Below, piece by piece: positions 43,526-52,761 of a stretch of 64,000 nucleotides of DNA. A program made the translations under genes and the position numbers. The stretch comes from CAKZNE01 sp963976435 (GTDB lineage Bacteria > Bacteroidota > Bacteroidia > Flavobacteriales > Schleiferiaceae). The stretch covers positions 1-64,000 of the forward strand of contig CAXBKQ010000009.1 of assembly GCA_963976435.1 (NCBI GenBank), read 5' to 3'. How positions within the stretch are numbered: the stretch's first letter is position 1; the number at the start of each line of letters is the position of its first letter. The notes under the pieces are model-generated. The model was not told the origin of the DNA and ran no database searches. It worked only from the letters and a program-made list of their open reading frames with translations.

Positions 43526-45143
43526 CCTTTGGCTTTTGCATGATCCACTCTAAATCTAAATCCCAGTTCGCTCTAATTTCAATTATTTCTTGATATTCTA
43601 GTATTCTTTCTGGCTGCCTTCCTTCCCTACGACTTCCCGTAGTCCAAATACCATCGCCATTTTTATCAAAAATTACGCGGGCTTTGTATTTTCCCGGTTG
43701 AAACCCTTTTAATTTTACCAATGTACTGTCCTGAAATTTTTCGGATCGAAGAAGATTATTCTTGGAATCATAAATTTCTAGAAGAAGTGTTTCCGAAGTT
43801 GGACTTATTACTTTTAGGTCTAAATTTCCTAAATCCTCAGCCTTTAGGTTTTTATATTTTATAGAGATAGAATCATTTTTCTCCCCATTTAATCCCATCA
43901 AGGAGTTTTTTAAGAAAACTAAATCAAAGGCAGGTTTTTGGATTAAGAGATTTTCAATTTTTAGGGTAAAGGAATTTTCACTGGGGAAAAATTTCATACT
44001 TAAAGTATCTCCACCTCTAATCATTTTCATTTTCGTGCTATCCTTAAAAATTAAAGGAACATTACTTTTCAAAACCAAAGTATCCCCTTTTTTTACCTGA
44101 GCAATTTTTCTTGATAATTTTATTTTAGGAGGATCAAAATCTCTTAAAAATATAATGCTTGTATCATTAATAGTAGTTTCCGTATTTACCAGAAAAGCCA
44201 AAGAATCAAGACCCTCTATAACTTTAAACCAATAACTTAAACTATCACCATTTTCGTTGGCAAATAGAGGGATTATGGAATCTGATGACAATTCTTTAAT
44301 CTCAATTTTATTGGGTTTTTTGTTAAATCCAAAGCTGATTTTTCCAAAACTTAAATGCCTAGCACCATAATAACGAAGCTTAGGTTCTGGTTCAAAAGAA
44401 TGAAAATCAATACCCGCCTTTACTTGTGAACAATAAATGGTATCGCTGCTAAAAGCAATAGTTTTTTCATTCCCATTTAGTTTAAAATCCCCTTCTGAAT
44501 CATCAAATGCCACAAAGATGAATTTGGAATCCTTTAAATAATCCATTTGAAATTTACCCTCTTCATCTGTAAAAGCATAATAAGAAGGAATGTTTTGGAA
44601 GGGAAGGGAATCGAGGTTTTGAATACTATCGGCTATTTCATACAAACCCACAAAAAGGTCTTTTTCGGGCTCAGAGCTTAATGAATTCTCAATGTGCCCG
44701 GAAAATGACAGGCTATCAATAAAACTTCCGGTGCTAAAAATGTATTTAAAATTTTTATTGGTATTGCCCTCCCTAAAATCGGCAATAGAATTACCAAATG
44801 AAATGGTATATGTGGTATTGGCTAATAAACTGTCTTTAAATTCTATAGAAATGGTTTTTCCCTTAAGGTTTATTTCGGGTTTGTTTTTTAATAATGGAGA
44901 AATTAAAATTTGCTGTCCAGGGTTCTTAAGATTAATGTATTCGTCAAATATTAATTCAATTCTATTGCTGTTAAAATTGGTAGTGAAATTTGCCGGAAAG
45001 GATGTGTCTAGCCCAGGGGCAATGGTGTCTCTTGGGCCACCATTCGGACTGGATTGGCTGGCGCAGGAATTAAGGGAGATTTCAAAAAGGCAAATGGTAA
45101 ATACCATTAATAAAAAATGAAATAAGGCAGACTTTCTTATCAT
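43512..45143 (-). CDS. Lipoprotein with SbsA-type Ig-like domain
   Basis: 543 residues from the ATG at 45143; a TTG at 45155 would add four residues. Lipobox LNSC, lipidation at C27, followed by ASQSSPNGGPRDTIAPGLD. Residues ~45-140 form an SbsA/Big_5 Ig-like domain: FTTNFNSNRIELIFDEYINL, TTYTISFGNSIADFREGN. The rest is beta-rich and ends in a carboxypeptidase-regulatory-like segment (LKGFQPGKYKARVIFDKNGD). This protein type is common and conserved in Bacteroidota, but its role is not established; envelope location is expected. Confidence 0.82.
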   Translation of the reverse strand: MIRKSALFHFLLMVFTICLFEISLNSCASQSSPNGGPRDTIAPGLDTSFPANFTTNFNSNRIELIFDEYINLKNPGQQILISPLLKNKPEINLKGKTISIEFKDSLLANTTYTISFGNSIADFREGNTNKNFKYIFSTGSFIDSLSFSGHIENSLSSEPEKDLFVGLYEIADSIQNLDSLPFQNIPSYYAFTDEEGKFQMDYLKDSKFIFVAFDDSEGDFKLNGNEKTIAFSSDTIYCSQVKAGIDFHSFEPEPKLRYYGARHLSFGKISFGFNKKPNKIEIKELSSDSIIPLFANENGDSLSYWFKVIEGLDSLAFLVNTETTINDTSIIFLRDFDPPKIKLSRKIAQVKKGDTLVLKSNVPLIFKDSTKMKMIRGGDTLSMKFFPSENSFTLKIENLLIQKPAFDLVFLKNSLMGLNGEKNDSISIKYKNLKAEDLGNLDLKVISPTSETLLLEIYDSKNNLLRSEKFQDSTLVKLKGFQPGKYKARVIFDKNGDGIWTTGSRREGRQPERILEYQEIIEIRANWDLDLEWIMQKPKAIKA

Positions 45144-45274
45144 AGGATGGTGCAAAGGGTCAATTTGAAAAACACAAATACAATTTTAGGGCCCTTTAAT
45201 TTCCAACAAATTTAGAAGGTATTTTTTAGCCAAGCATAAGGGAGGGAGAATTTAATTATTCAGCCATTTGAAAT

Positions 45275-45970
45275 TTAGGCAATGGCTAAGGTAAATATGG
45301 AAATTTTCACATTTAGCTTTTCCATTAAAACTACAGCAGCAGCCTCAATTGTAGAACCAGTTGTGAGTACATCGTCTACTATCAAAATATGTTTGCTCTT
45401 AAATTTGTGGATAGGAACATTTCCAATTTCAAAGATGCTTTCTACATTCAACCATCTGTTGAATCGGGATTTTCGGGTTTGAGTTTCGTTATGGGTAGAT
45501 CGAATTAGGAGATTATTTTCCAAATCAAGTTTTGAAGCCATAGAAAGGCCAAGAGCAATTTTTTCCGCTTGATTGTATTTTCTTGTTTTTAATTTTTTAG
45601 GATGTAATGGGATAGGTATTATATAATCTATTTGATGAAAAAACCCCTGCCTTTTCAAATCCTTACCGGCAATTTTCCCCAAATAAACTCCTAAGGCTGG
45701 TTTGTCTTGGTATTTTAACTGATGCAAAATAGACTGCACAATTCCATTTTTGATAAAATGTAAATAGGCTGTAGCATTTTTTGCAGGTATTCGCCCAGTA
45801 AACAATCTGTGAATTTTATTTTCTTCTATTAAATGAAAATTAGTAATGGGCAAACCAAGAATACAATGAAGGCATAAATGGCTTTCATTTCGTAGCAATG
45901 GTAGTTTGCAAGCAATACATAAGTCTGGATAAAAGAGATTGATGAGGTCATTAAGTAGAGTGTATTTCAT
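45275..45970 (-). CDS. ComF-family phosphoribosyltransferase-like protein
   Basis: 231 residues. N-terminal zinc-finger-like CxxC pairs: C18/C21 and C33/C36 (LCIACK, LCLHC). C-terminal type I phosphoribosyltransferase domain with the PRPP loop HILIVDDVLTTGSTIEAA (~193-210) and the conserved block YNQAEKIALGLS (~137). ComF/GntX proteins are linked to DNA uptake or, in enterics, gluconate use; the reaction is unknown. 23 bp downstream of the large outer-membrane protein gene. Confidence 0.9.
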   Translation of the reverse strand: MKYTLLNDLINLFYPDLCIACKLPLLRNESHLCLHCILGLPITNFHLIEENKIHRLFTGRIPAKNATAYLHFIKNGIVQSILHQLKYQDKPALGVYLGKIAGKDLKRQGFFHQIDYIIPIPLHPKKLKTRKYNQAEKIALGLSMASKLDLENNLLIRSTHNETQTRKSRFNRWLNVESIFEIGNVPIHKFKSKHILIVDDVLTTGSTIEAAAVVLMEKLNVKISIFTLAIA

Positions 45971-45993
45971 CTACTTAAATTAGGAAAACAGAA

Positions 45994-48900
45994 TTAGAAA
46001 AATGCTTTTACCTGAAGGCTACCTGTATGAATGGGTGGGTTGTTTTCGCTAACTCTGCCATTATAAGAAAGGCTTACAAGTATGTTTTTTCGGATTGTCC
46101 TTTGCAAGGAAAGATTCCAAGTTCCATTTTTTCCAGGCCTTAAACCATCGAGCATATCAAATGCAAGGGGACTATTCACCTCTCCTTCAAACTGATTTAA
46201 AATATAGTTGGTTTGTGCTATAAGATTCACACTTTCAGCGAGGTTATAGTTTAAATCAAAACCGAAATCTTGTTGTTTTAAAGTGGCCGGATCCTCAGAA
46301 TCACCGTTTTGATTATTCCATTCAAAAGAAGTGGTAAGTAAAAATTTAGCATTCGCTTGATAGCTCAGTGAATATAGATTTCCAGTTTCATAAATGGAAA
46401 AATTTCTACTCGTAAAGTTTTGAGAAAGGTTTGATTTGTCTACAACTTTTACTGTGGTTCTAAATAATAAAGCATCAATTATCCGATATCTAAGGTTTAA
46501 TGAGTTTTCAATACTCGCCCTTTTTTCTACTCCAAAGCTTAGTAAATTCCGATTATCTGAAACCAAATAGGTATAGTCTACTCCAAAGAGTGAAGAGGAT
46601 CTATTAAAAAACAAACTTGCTCTAGAGGTATTATTTAAGGAAACGATAAGACTATCATTTTCAATTTTATCAAATGGATTGAGCTTGTTTTCACTGCCTT
46701 CCAAAAGTGTTTTTCGGTTAAGTTGGTAATTTAAAAGCAAGGAGAAATAGGCCAAATTTTTTCGAAAACCTTCTTCGTTTTTCCATTTATAGGGCGCTTG
46801 GATATTTAAGTTCTGACCAAACTTGTTGAGGTTGGTTCTTACATATTCATTACTAGGAGTAAAAATGCGGATGAATTTTGCCTGATCTGGATTTGGAGCA
46901 ATTTCAAATTCATCCAATTCTTTTAAGCCATTACCATTATAGTCTGTATGGGTGTATGTACCAGTTCCGGCTGGCACCTCCACATAATTGTAATTTCTTC
47001 TCGCCTCCCTGCCAGCACCTGTTTCATAGAAGGTGGTACTAATAATTGCGTTTTTAAAAAATCGCTGCACATAATTAATTCGGCTGCTAATGGTTCTTTC
47101 CACCTCCTTTTCAATAGGTAGAAAAATTTTCAAATTCCTAGAATTGATAAACAATTGCAGTTTTCCATTAAACTGCGTTTTAAAGCTCGATTTTAAACCG
47201 TAGGTATTGGCTTGGGAAAAGTTTTTGTAAAGTCCCAAGGAGGCTGTATCATCTCTCCGATTGCTATAAAACATTTCTACAAAACTAGCGGCAGTATCTC
47301 CAAAGCCGAAAAATGCATCGTTCTGCAGAAAAGCGTAACTGGTGCTAAGTAAACTATTATCCAAATCTAATCGCCTCACATTATACTCCCCAATAGATTT
47401 TAGTCCAAGCCAAAAGTTGGGCTTTATGTTGTAACGATATAATACCTGCTCTCTTAAAAACTGAGAATTACCGATGCTATCTCTTGTGGATAGCCAAGAA
47501 GCGTGTAGATCTAAATTTTGTTTATCGCTTTTAGCCTTGGTCTCCAGTCTGTTTTTTAGTCCTTGAAAGGCATTTATTTGAAGAAAATCTACGCCATAGG
47601 CAATTCTATTTTCACCTTTTTTAAACCCAAATTCAACACCCGTAATTTGGGTCTCACCATTGTATTCTAGTGGAAGGTTCCAGTCTCTAGCGAATTCTAC
47701 CCTTCTTATTCTTTCAATAGTCCTGAAGTTATCCTGATTAAATTCAAAATTTAAATCTCCAAACCATTCCCATTTCTTAATTTTTCCCTTTGCTGAGTAT
47801 AGGGCTCTACCAGCTGCCCCGATATCATTGGACTTGTCGATATCGGAAAAGAGATTAATATCATTTTTACTAAATGCCAAATCAAATTTTAAGTTTTGGT
47901 TTTCCGAAATTTTCCACTCATTTTGGAAAGTAAAAACCTGTAATTGATTGGGTGCTACAAGTTGCCGAATGGGGCTATAACTTCCTTGACGAACTCCATT
48001 TATGGGTGCTAGCCATTTAAAGACCCGACCATTTTCCTGGCTTTGACTAAGTTCATAATCGCCCTGATTTTGCCCGACAAAACTGAATGAAGCCTGATAT
48101 AATTGCCTGCTTGTATCCTGAGAAAAAACTAATACTGAATCAAAACCAAGGCTGTCTCTTAATTCATACAGTAGCAATCCCTCACTAAATGCTGAAGGGA
48201 AAATGGTGCTGATATTGGCATTTGAAATCTTGTCGCCAACCGAATTTAAAATTGATTTTTCTGTATCTGAAAGGTCCTGCACTAAGGATTGATTTTTACT
48301 ATCCTGTTCTGAATAAAACTGAACCCTGGTGTTTAAGGAAGAATTTTGAAATGCAACGGACCCAAAAGCTACCGAGCGCAAATAATTTTGCTCTGTATAT
48401 TGAAATTCTACGGCTATCCTTTTTTCCTTGGTAATAGGCTGGAGGTTGGTGAAAATTATTTCCCCGGCATTATAGTCCATCACATAGTCAAATTGCTGAC
48501 CTCTTTTCATCAGAACACCATCAATATAAACTTTTTCAGAACCCGAGATAATGATAACAAATCGCTCACCATTTGCACCAGTAAGCTTGTAAGGCCCTTG
48601 ATTTCCCTCCTGTCCTGCAAATCTGTTTCTAGTAAATTTTCCTCTGGCTATTCCTCCCTCTAATTGAAAGGGAATTTGATTCTCCTCCCAAGCAAGCTGG
48701 CTGTAAATTCCTGCTCCGCTAATTCTTTTATCAAATTTCAGGAAGTAATTGTCTTTGCCAATCATATTGTAATCCCCAGCTCTTAATAAACCAAAATCTT
48801 GGTTTTCCAATTCTATATAAACCCGGTCGAATTCTCTTAATTGCTGAGAGTAGCCATCACTTTGTACAGGAATATTATTATCGGTAATACTGGCTCTCAA

Positions 48901-49443
48901 CTCCGTGCTTCTTCCCAGTTTTCCAGATAACTGTAGGTTCAAGGAGCTTGTTAAAACCGCATCCTGATTACTACCAATGGAAATTGCCCGACTGATGGAG
49001 CCTTTGGAATTTAAGCCTTCGAATGGTTTAAAGTCACCAGAATTTCCAAGCTCATATAATTGAGGCTTGAGAGGGCTAATAGAGGGGAGGAATATACTAC
49101 TGTCCTTGTGATTTATACTACGGTTGAGGTTTATGGGAATGGTAGAATATATTAGGAATAAACTGTCTGTCAAAGTTTGATTAAAGACAATATAGCTAAA
49201 GGTCTGTCCCTTGATTTCGTATTTTGGGATCAGCTGGTCTTTGGAAATTGTTTTAATCTCAATACTCGAGATAATGACAGGTAAACTATCGATTAATAGG
49301 CTATCGATGCCCGGCACCAAAATTTTTGATTTTTCTGAGGACCATAGATTTGATTCCTGTGCCCGTACAGCATTCAGGAAACTTGTAAAAAAAAGGAAGC
49401 ACAAAAAAATTCTCAAGGTTAATTTATTCGGAAAATCTTTCAA
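45994..49443 (-). CDS. Large outer-membrane beta-barrel protein, function unknown
   Basis: 1149 residues with a signal peptide (about 1-28, ending AVRAQ). The start is a TTG at 49443, the only start after the upstream stop. Residues ~120-330 hold a SprA-like reminiscent segment: GSISRAISIGSNQDAVLTSS, LRAGDYNMIGKDNYF, SGSEKVYIDGVLMKRGQQFD, DYNAGEIIFTNLQPI. The remaining ~800 residues show alternating aromatic/polar beta-strands typical of outer-membrane barrels and end in QVKAFF, with a terminal Phe. It is about half the length of SprA and lacks its repeats, so I do not call it SprA. A T9SS-associated or translocon-like role is inference from that resemblance. Confidence 0.75.
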   Translation of the reverse strand: MKDFPNKLTLRIFLCFLFFTSFLNAVRAQESNLWSSEKSKILVPGIDSLLIDSLPVIISSIEIKTISKDQLIPKYEIKGQTFSYIVFNQTLTDSLFLIYSTIPINLNRSINHKDSSIFLPSISPLKPQLYELGNSGDFKPFEGLNSKGSISRAISIGSNQDAVLTSSLNLQLSGKLGRSTELRASITDNNIPVQSDGYSQQLREFDRVYIELENQDFGLLRAGDYNMIGKDNYFLKFDKRISGAGIYSQLAWEENQIPFQLEGGIARGKFTRNRFAGQEGNQGPYKLTGANGERFVIIISGSEKVYIDGVLMKRGQQFDYVMDYNAGEIIFTNLQPITKEKRIAVEFQYTEQNYLRSVAFGSVAFQNSSLNTRVQFYSEQDSKNQSLVQDLSDTEKSILNSVGDKISNANISTIFPSAFSEGLLLYELRDSLGFDSVLVFSQDTSRQLYQASFSFVGQNQGDYELSQSQENGRVFKWLAPINGVRQGSYSPIRQLVAPNQLQVFTFQNEWKISENQNLKFDLAFSKNDINLFSDIDKSNDIGAAGRALYSAKGKIKKWEWFGDLNFEFNQDNFRTIERIRRVEFARDWNLPLEYNGETQITGVEFGFKKGENRIAYGVDFLQINAFQGLKNRLETKAKSDKQNLDLHASWLSTRDSIGNSQFLREQVLYRYNIKPNFWLGLKSIGEYNVRRLDLDNSLLSTSYAFLQNDAFFGFGDTAASFVEMFYSNRRDDTASLGLYKNFSQANTYGLKSSFKTQFNGKLQLFINSRNLKIFLPIEKEVERTISSRINYVQRFFKNAIISTTFYETGAGREARRNYNYVEVPAGTGTYTHTDYNGNGLKELDEFEIAPNPDQAKFIRIFTPSNEYVRTNLNKFGQNLNIQAPYKWKNEEGFRKNLAYFSLLLNYQLNRKTLLEGSENKLNPFDKIENDSLIVSLNNTSRASLFFNRSSSLFGVDYTYLVSDNRNLLSFGVEKRASIENSLNLRYRIIDALLFRTTVKVVDKSNLSQNFTSRNFSIYETGNLYSLSYQANAKFLLTTSFEWNNQNGDSEDPATLKQQDFGFDLNYNLAESVNLIAQTNYILNQFEGEVNSPLAFDMLDGLRPGKNGTWNLSLQRTIRKNILVSLSYNGRVSENNPPIHTGSLQVKAFF

Positions 49444-49540
49444 TATTAGTTACTTATTTTCACTTTTGTGCTAAGCGATTTGGCAATAGTATAACAAGCT
49501 TTTAAGGGCTTTATGATTTTCCTTAATTAATAAAATATCT

Positions 49541-50302
49541 ATGAAGATAATATCCTATAATGTAAATGGTATTAGAGCAGCAATAAACAAAGGTTTTGCA
49601 GATTGGCTAAAAAGTGCCAATCCAGATCTTATTTGTATTCAGGAAACAAAAGCTCAGGAGGAGCAGATTGATACCGAATTGCTAAATAATTTGGGATATA
49701 AGGCCTATATCCATAGTGCCGAAAAAAAGGGTTATAGCGGTGTAGCAATTTTTAGTAAAATGGAGCCCGACCATGTGGAGATTGGCTGTGGAATAGAGTA
49801 TATCGATTTTGAAGGAAGGATAATTCGAGCAGATTATGGTGATATTTCGGTTATGAGTGTCTATATCCCTTCGGGAAGTAGTGGAGACCTTAGGCAAGAT
49901 TTGAAAATGAAGTTTTTAGGAGATTTTCAAAAATATATTGATGACTTAAAAAAGGATAGACCCAACCTTATAATATCCGGTGATTACAATATTTGCCATA
50001 AAGCTATTGATATTCACAATCCGGTGAGCAATAAAAATACCTCCGGATTTTTACCTGAAGAAAGAGAATGGTTGTCTAGTTTTATTGAGAGTGGTTTTGT
50101 GGATACTTTTAGAATGTTCAATGAAGAACCACATAATTATTCTTGGTGGAGTTACCGTGCCAATGCAAGGGCAAATAATAAAGGATGGAGAATAGATTAT
50201 CATATGGCTAGTGAAAGTTTGCGAAACAGGCTGAAAAGAGCAGCTATATTATCGGAAGCAAAACATTCTGATCACTGCCCAATTTTGGTGGAAATAGACT
50301 AG
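49541..50302 (+). CDS. xthA: Exodeoxyribonuclease III / AP endonuclease
   Basis: 253 residues. Base-excision repair: it cuts at abasic sites and degrades 3' ends. Metal/catalytic residues of the EEP fold: N7 (ISYNVNGIRA), E35 (CIQETKAQ), the DYNICH segment (~148), and the C-terminal SDHCPI with catalytic His. The active-site Tyr region is SVYIPSG (~105). Length fits the ExoA/XthA family. Confidence 0.95.
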   Translation: MKIISYNVNGIRAAINKGFADWLKSANPDLICIQETKAQEEQIDTELLNNLGYKAYIHSAEKKGYSGVAIFSKMEPDHVEIGCGIEYIDFEGRIIRADYGDISVMSVYIPSGSSGDLRQDLKMKFLGDFQKYIDDLKKDRPNLIISGDYNICHKAIDIHNPVSNKNTSGFLPEEREWLSSFIESGFVDTFRMFNEEPHNYSWWSYRANARANNKGWRIDYHMASESLRNRLKRAAILSEAKHSDHCPILVEID

Positions 50303-50367
50303 TGTTTATCAACAATCTGCTATTCTTAACTTCTTAGTCACTACAGTAAAGAAGCTCTTAATTCACT

Positions 50368-50375
50368 TAATTTTG
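50368..50375 (+). promoter_or_regulatory. Putative -7 element of the OmpA-family gene
   Basis: TAATTTTG, a TAnnTTTG match, 20 nt upstream of the ATG at 50396. No TTG at -33. Confidence 0.4.
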
Positions 50376-50395
50376 AAGGAAAGAAACTGAAAGCA

Positions 50396-51382
50396 ATGAA
50401 GCGTATTTTAATTTTTTCCATTGGGTCTATATTCATTTTAAATTCCTGTGTATCTGGAAGAATTCATGAGGAATTACAGGCAAAGTATAAGTCTTTGGAG
50501 GATGAAAATATTGAATTGAGAACTGCAAATGACAGTATTGGAGCAGGACTATTACTAGCCAATAACAACCTTAAAAGATTAAATAAGGAGGTTGAAGAGT
50601 TGAAGTTAGACACCACCAGAATGGGACGTCGTGCAAGACTGCTTTTTTCACAATATGCCGAATTAAACAAGAGTTATGAATTCCTTTTAGAAAATAACAA
50701 TAGCCTTTTAGCCTCTAATCAGAAGGAAAATCAAAAATTGACCAAAAGGCTAAATACCCTACAAGCGGAGCTTGAGGCCAAAGAAGATTCCTTAAATAAG
50801 GAGCAGAAGAGAATGGAGTTTTTAGCTAGCCAGCTTCAAAGTAGAGAGGCTAGGGTAGGGGAATTGGAATCTCAGATTGCCAGAAAGGATTCTGCCGTGC
50901 AAACTTTGAAAAGGAAAATTGCAGATGCTCTCTTAAATTTCGATGGCAAAGGCCTAACCGTAACGAATAAGGATGGAAAGGTTTATGTTTCTCTAGAAAA
51001 CAGTTTGTTGTTCTCTAGCGGTAGTTGGAAAATTGATTCAAGAGGTAAAGAAGCATTGGATCAATTGGCCAGTGTTTTGGCCGAAAATCCTGATTTAAAT
51101 GTTGTAGTTGAAGGACATACAGATAATGATGAATTTAATGGTAGAACGGCGGTAAAAGATAATTGGGATTTATCAGTGATGCGAGCAACTTCCATTGTAA
51201 AAATTCTATTGGCAAATGAAAAAGTGAACCCCAAAAAGGTTACTGCAGCTGGAAGAAGTGAATATATGCCTATTGCCTCCAACGAAACCTCAGAAGGAAA
51301 GGCTACCAATAGGAGAACAGAAATTATTATTACTCCAAACCTTAGTGAATTGGTGGATTTCTTAGAAAGCAACGACAAATAA
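50396..51382 (+). CDS. OmpA-family lipoprotein with coiled coil
   Basis: 328 residues. Lipobox LNSC gives lipidation at C18. About 25-190 is a long coiled coil rich in L/E/K (AKYKSLEDENIELRTANDSI, LNTLQAELEAKEDSLNKEQK). About 205-315 is an OmpA/MotB peptidoglycan-binding domain: ENSLLFSSGSWKIDSRGKEA, VVVEGHTDND, and RRTEIIITP. Likely outer-membrane-anchored, spanning the periplasm to tether peptidoglycan. It abuts the convergent radA gene with 4 bp between the stops. Confidence 0.9.
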   Translation: MKRILIFSIGSIFILNSCVSGRIHEELQAKYKSLEDENIELRTANDSIGAGLLLANNNLKRLNKEVEELKLDTTRMGRRARLLFSQYAELNKSYEFLLENNNSLLASNQKENQKLTKRLNTLQAELEAKEDSLNKEQKRMEFLASQLQSREARVGELESQIARKDSAVQTLKRKIADALLNFDGKGLTVTNKDGKVYVSLENSLLFSSGSWKIDSRGKEALDQLASVLAENPDLNVVVEGHTDNDEFNGRTAVKDNWDLSVMRATSIVKILLANEKVNPKKVTAAGRSEYMPIASNETSEGKATNRRTEIIITPNLSELVDFLESNDK

Positions 51383-51386
51383 TAAA

Positions 51387-52760
51387 CTAGCCAAAGAGGC
51401 GCTGAAAAACCTCTTCTATTTTCCCGCAAGCAATAACTTCAATGGCAAAATTTCCGGGCTTGATTTTATTGTGAGAGCTTATGAAAATTTGATTTAAGCC
51501 CATTTTTTCGGCTTCACTAATTCGTTGTTCCATTCTTGCAACAGGTCGAATCTCTCCGGAAAGGCCAACTTCTGCTGCAAAACAGACTTTGCTGGGCAGT
51601 GGCATATCTTCACTAGAAGATAAAATAGCGGCAATTACAGCTAGATCTATCGCCGGATCATCTATTTTAATTCCTCCAGTAATATTTAGGAAAACATCCT
51701 TTGCGCCTAACCTAAAGCCACATCTTTTTTCCAGTACGGCAAGAAGCATGTTTAGTCTTCTAGCGTCAAAACCAGTGGTGCTGCGTTGAGGCGTGCCATA
51801 TACTGCGCTGCTAACCAAGGCTTGTATTTCTACCAACATGGGCCGGATTCCCTCTAAAGATGAAGCAATGGCATTGCCGCTAAGGTGCTCATCTCTCTTG
51901 GAAATTAATATTTCTGAAGGATTTAAAACCTCTTTTAATCCAGAGCCTTGCATCTCATAAATCCCAATTTCGGCCGTAGACCCAAACCTATTTTTATGGG
52001 CTCTTAAAATTCGATATACATGATGACGGTCACCCTCAAATTGAAGAACGGTATCCACCATATGCTCCAAAATTTTTGGACCAGCAAGGTTTCCATCCTT
52101 TGTAATATGACCAATTAAAATTACTGGAGTATTGGTTTCTTTAGCAAACTGGATAAATTCACTTGCACATTGTCTTATTTGAGAAACAGAGCCTGGGGTG
52201 GAATCTAAAACTTGAGAATGTAAGGTTTGGATAGAGTCGATAATTACAATGTCCGGTTCTGTTAAAGTTATTTGCTGAAAGATTTCCTGGCTTTTTGTAG
52301 CGGTCAATAAATAACAATCTTGATTTTTTATGCCAATTCTCTCTGCTCGTAACTTTACTTGCTGTTCACTTTCTTCTCCAGAAATATAAAGGCATTTCAC
52401 ACCTAAATTCAGGCTGATTTGCAGCATTAAAGTGGATTTGCCAATTCCCGGTTCACCGCCAATTAAAATAACAGATCCTTGAACTATACCTCCTCCTAAT
52501 ACTCTGTCTAATTCACCATTTAAACTACTAAAACGTTGGTTTTCATCTGTTTGTAGCCTGTCAATTTTATGAGCTTTAACAGATTTCTTAATCCCGGAAT
52601 TTGGGCTTTGCCAAGCTGTAGGGTTTGAAGTGTTGGAAATTACTTCCTCTACTATGCTATTCCATTCTTGGCAGCTATTGCATTGCCCTAGCCATTTACT
52701 ATGCTGAGTGCCACAGTTCTGGCAAAAAAAAGCGGTTTTAGTTTTGGACTTGGAAGCCAT
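51387..52760 (-). CDS. radA: DNA repair protein RadA
   Basis: 457 residues. RecA-like helicase assisting branch migration in recombination. Zinc finger C13/C16...C27/C30 (FFCQNCG, GQCNSC); Walker A GGEPGIGKSTLM (~94-105); RadA-specific KNRFGS (~257); C-terminal Lon-like domain with VSSAVYGTPQRS and AEVGLSGEIRPV. It is the last gene of the panC-panD-flippase-radA run, 1 bp after the upstream stop. Confidence 0.96.
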   Translation of the reverse strand: MASKSKTKTAFFCQNCGTQHSKWLGQCNSCQEWNSIVEEVISNTSNPTAWQSPNSGIKKSVKAHKIDRLQTDENQRFSSLNGELDRVLGGGIVQGSVILIGGEPGIGKSTLMLQISLNLGVKCLYISGEESEQQVKLRAERIGIKNQDCYLLTATKSQEIFQQITLTEPDIVIIDSIQTLHSQVLDSTPGSVSQIRQCASEFIQFAKETNTPVILIGHITKDGNLAGPKILEHMVDTVLQFEGDRHHVYRILRAHKNRFGSTAEIGIYEMQGSGLKEVLNPSEILISKRDEHLSGNAIASSLEGIRPMLVEIQALVSSAVYGTPQRSTTGFDARRLNMLLAVLEKRCGFRLGAKDVFLNITGGIKIDDPAIDLAVIAAILSSSEDMPLPSKVCFAAEVGLSGEIRPVARMEQRISEAEKMGLNQIFISSHNKIKPGNFAIEVIACGKIEEVFQRLFG

Positions 52761-52761
52761 A

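Noticed and set aside
45994..49443. Identification as SprA
   Set aside because: Only about half the length of SprA and only one short resembling segment; no gliding/T9SS core genes adjacent.
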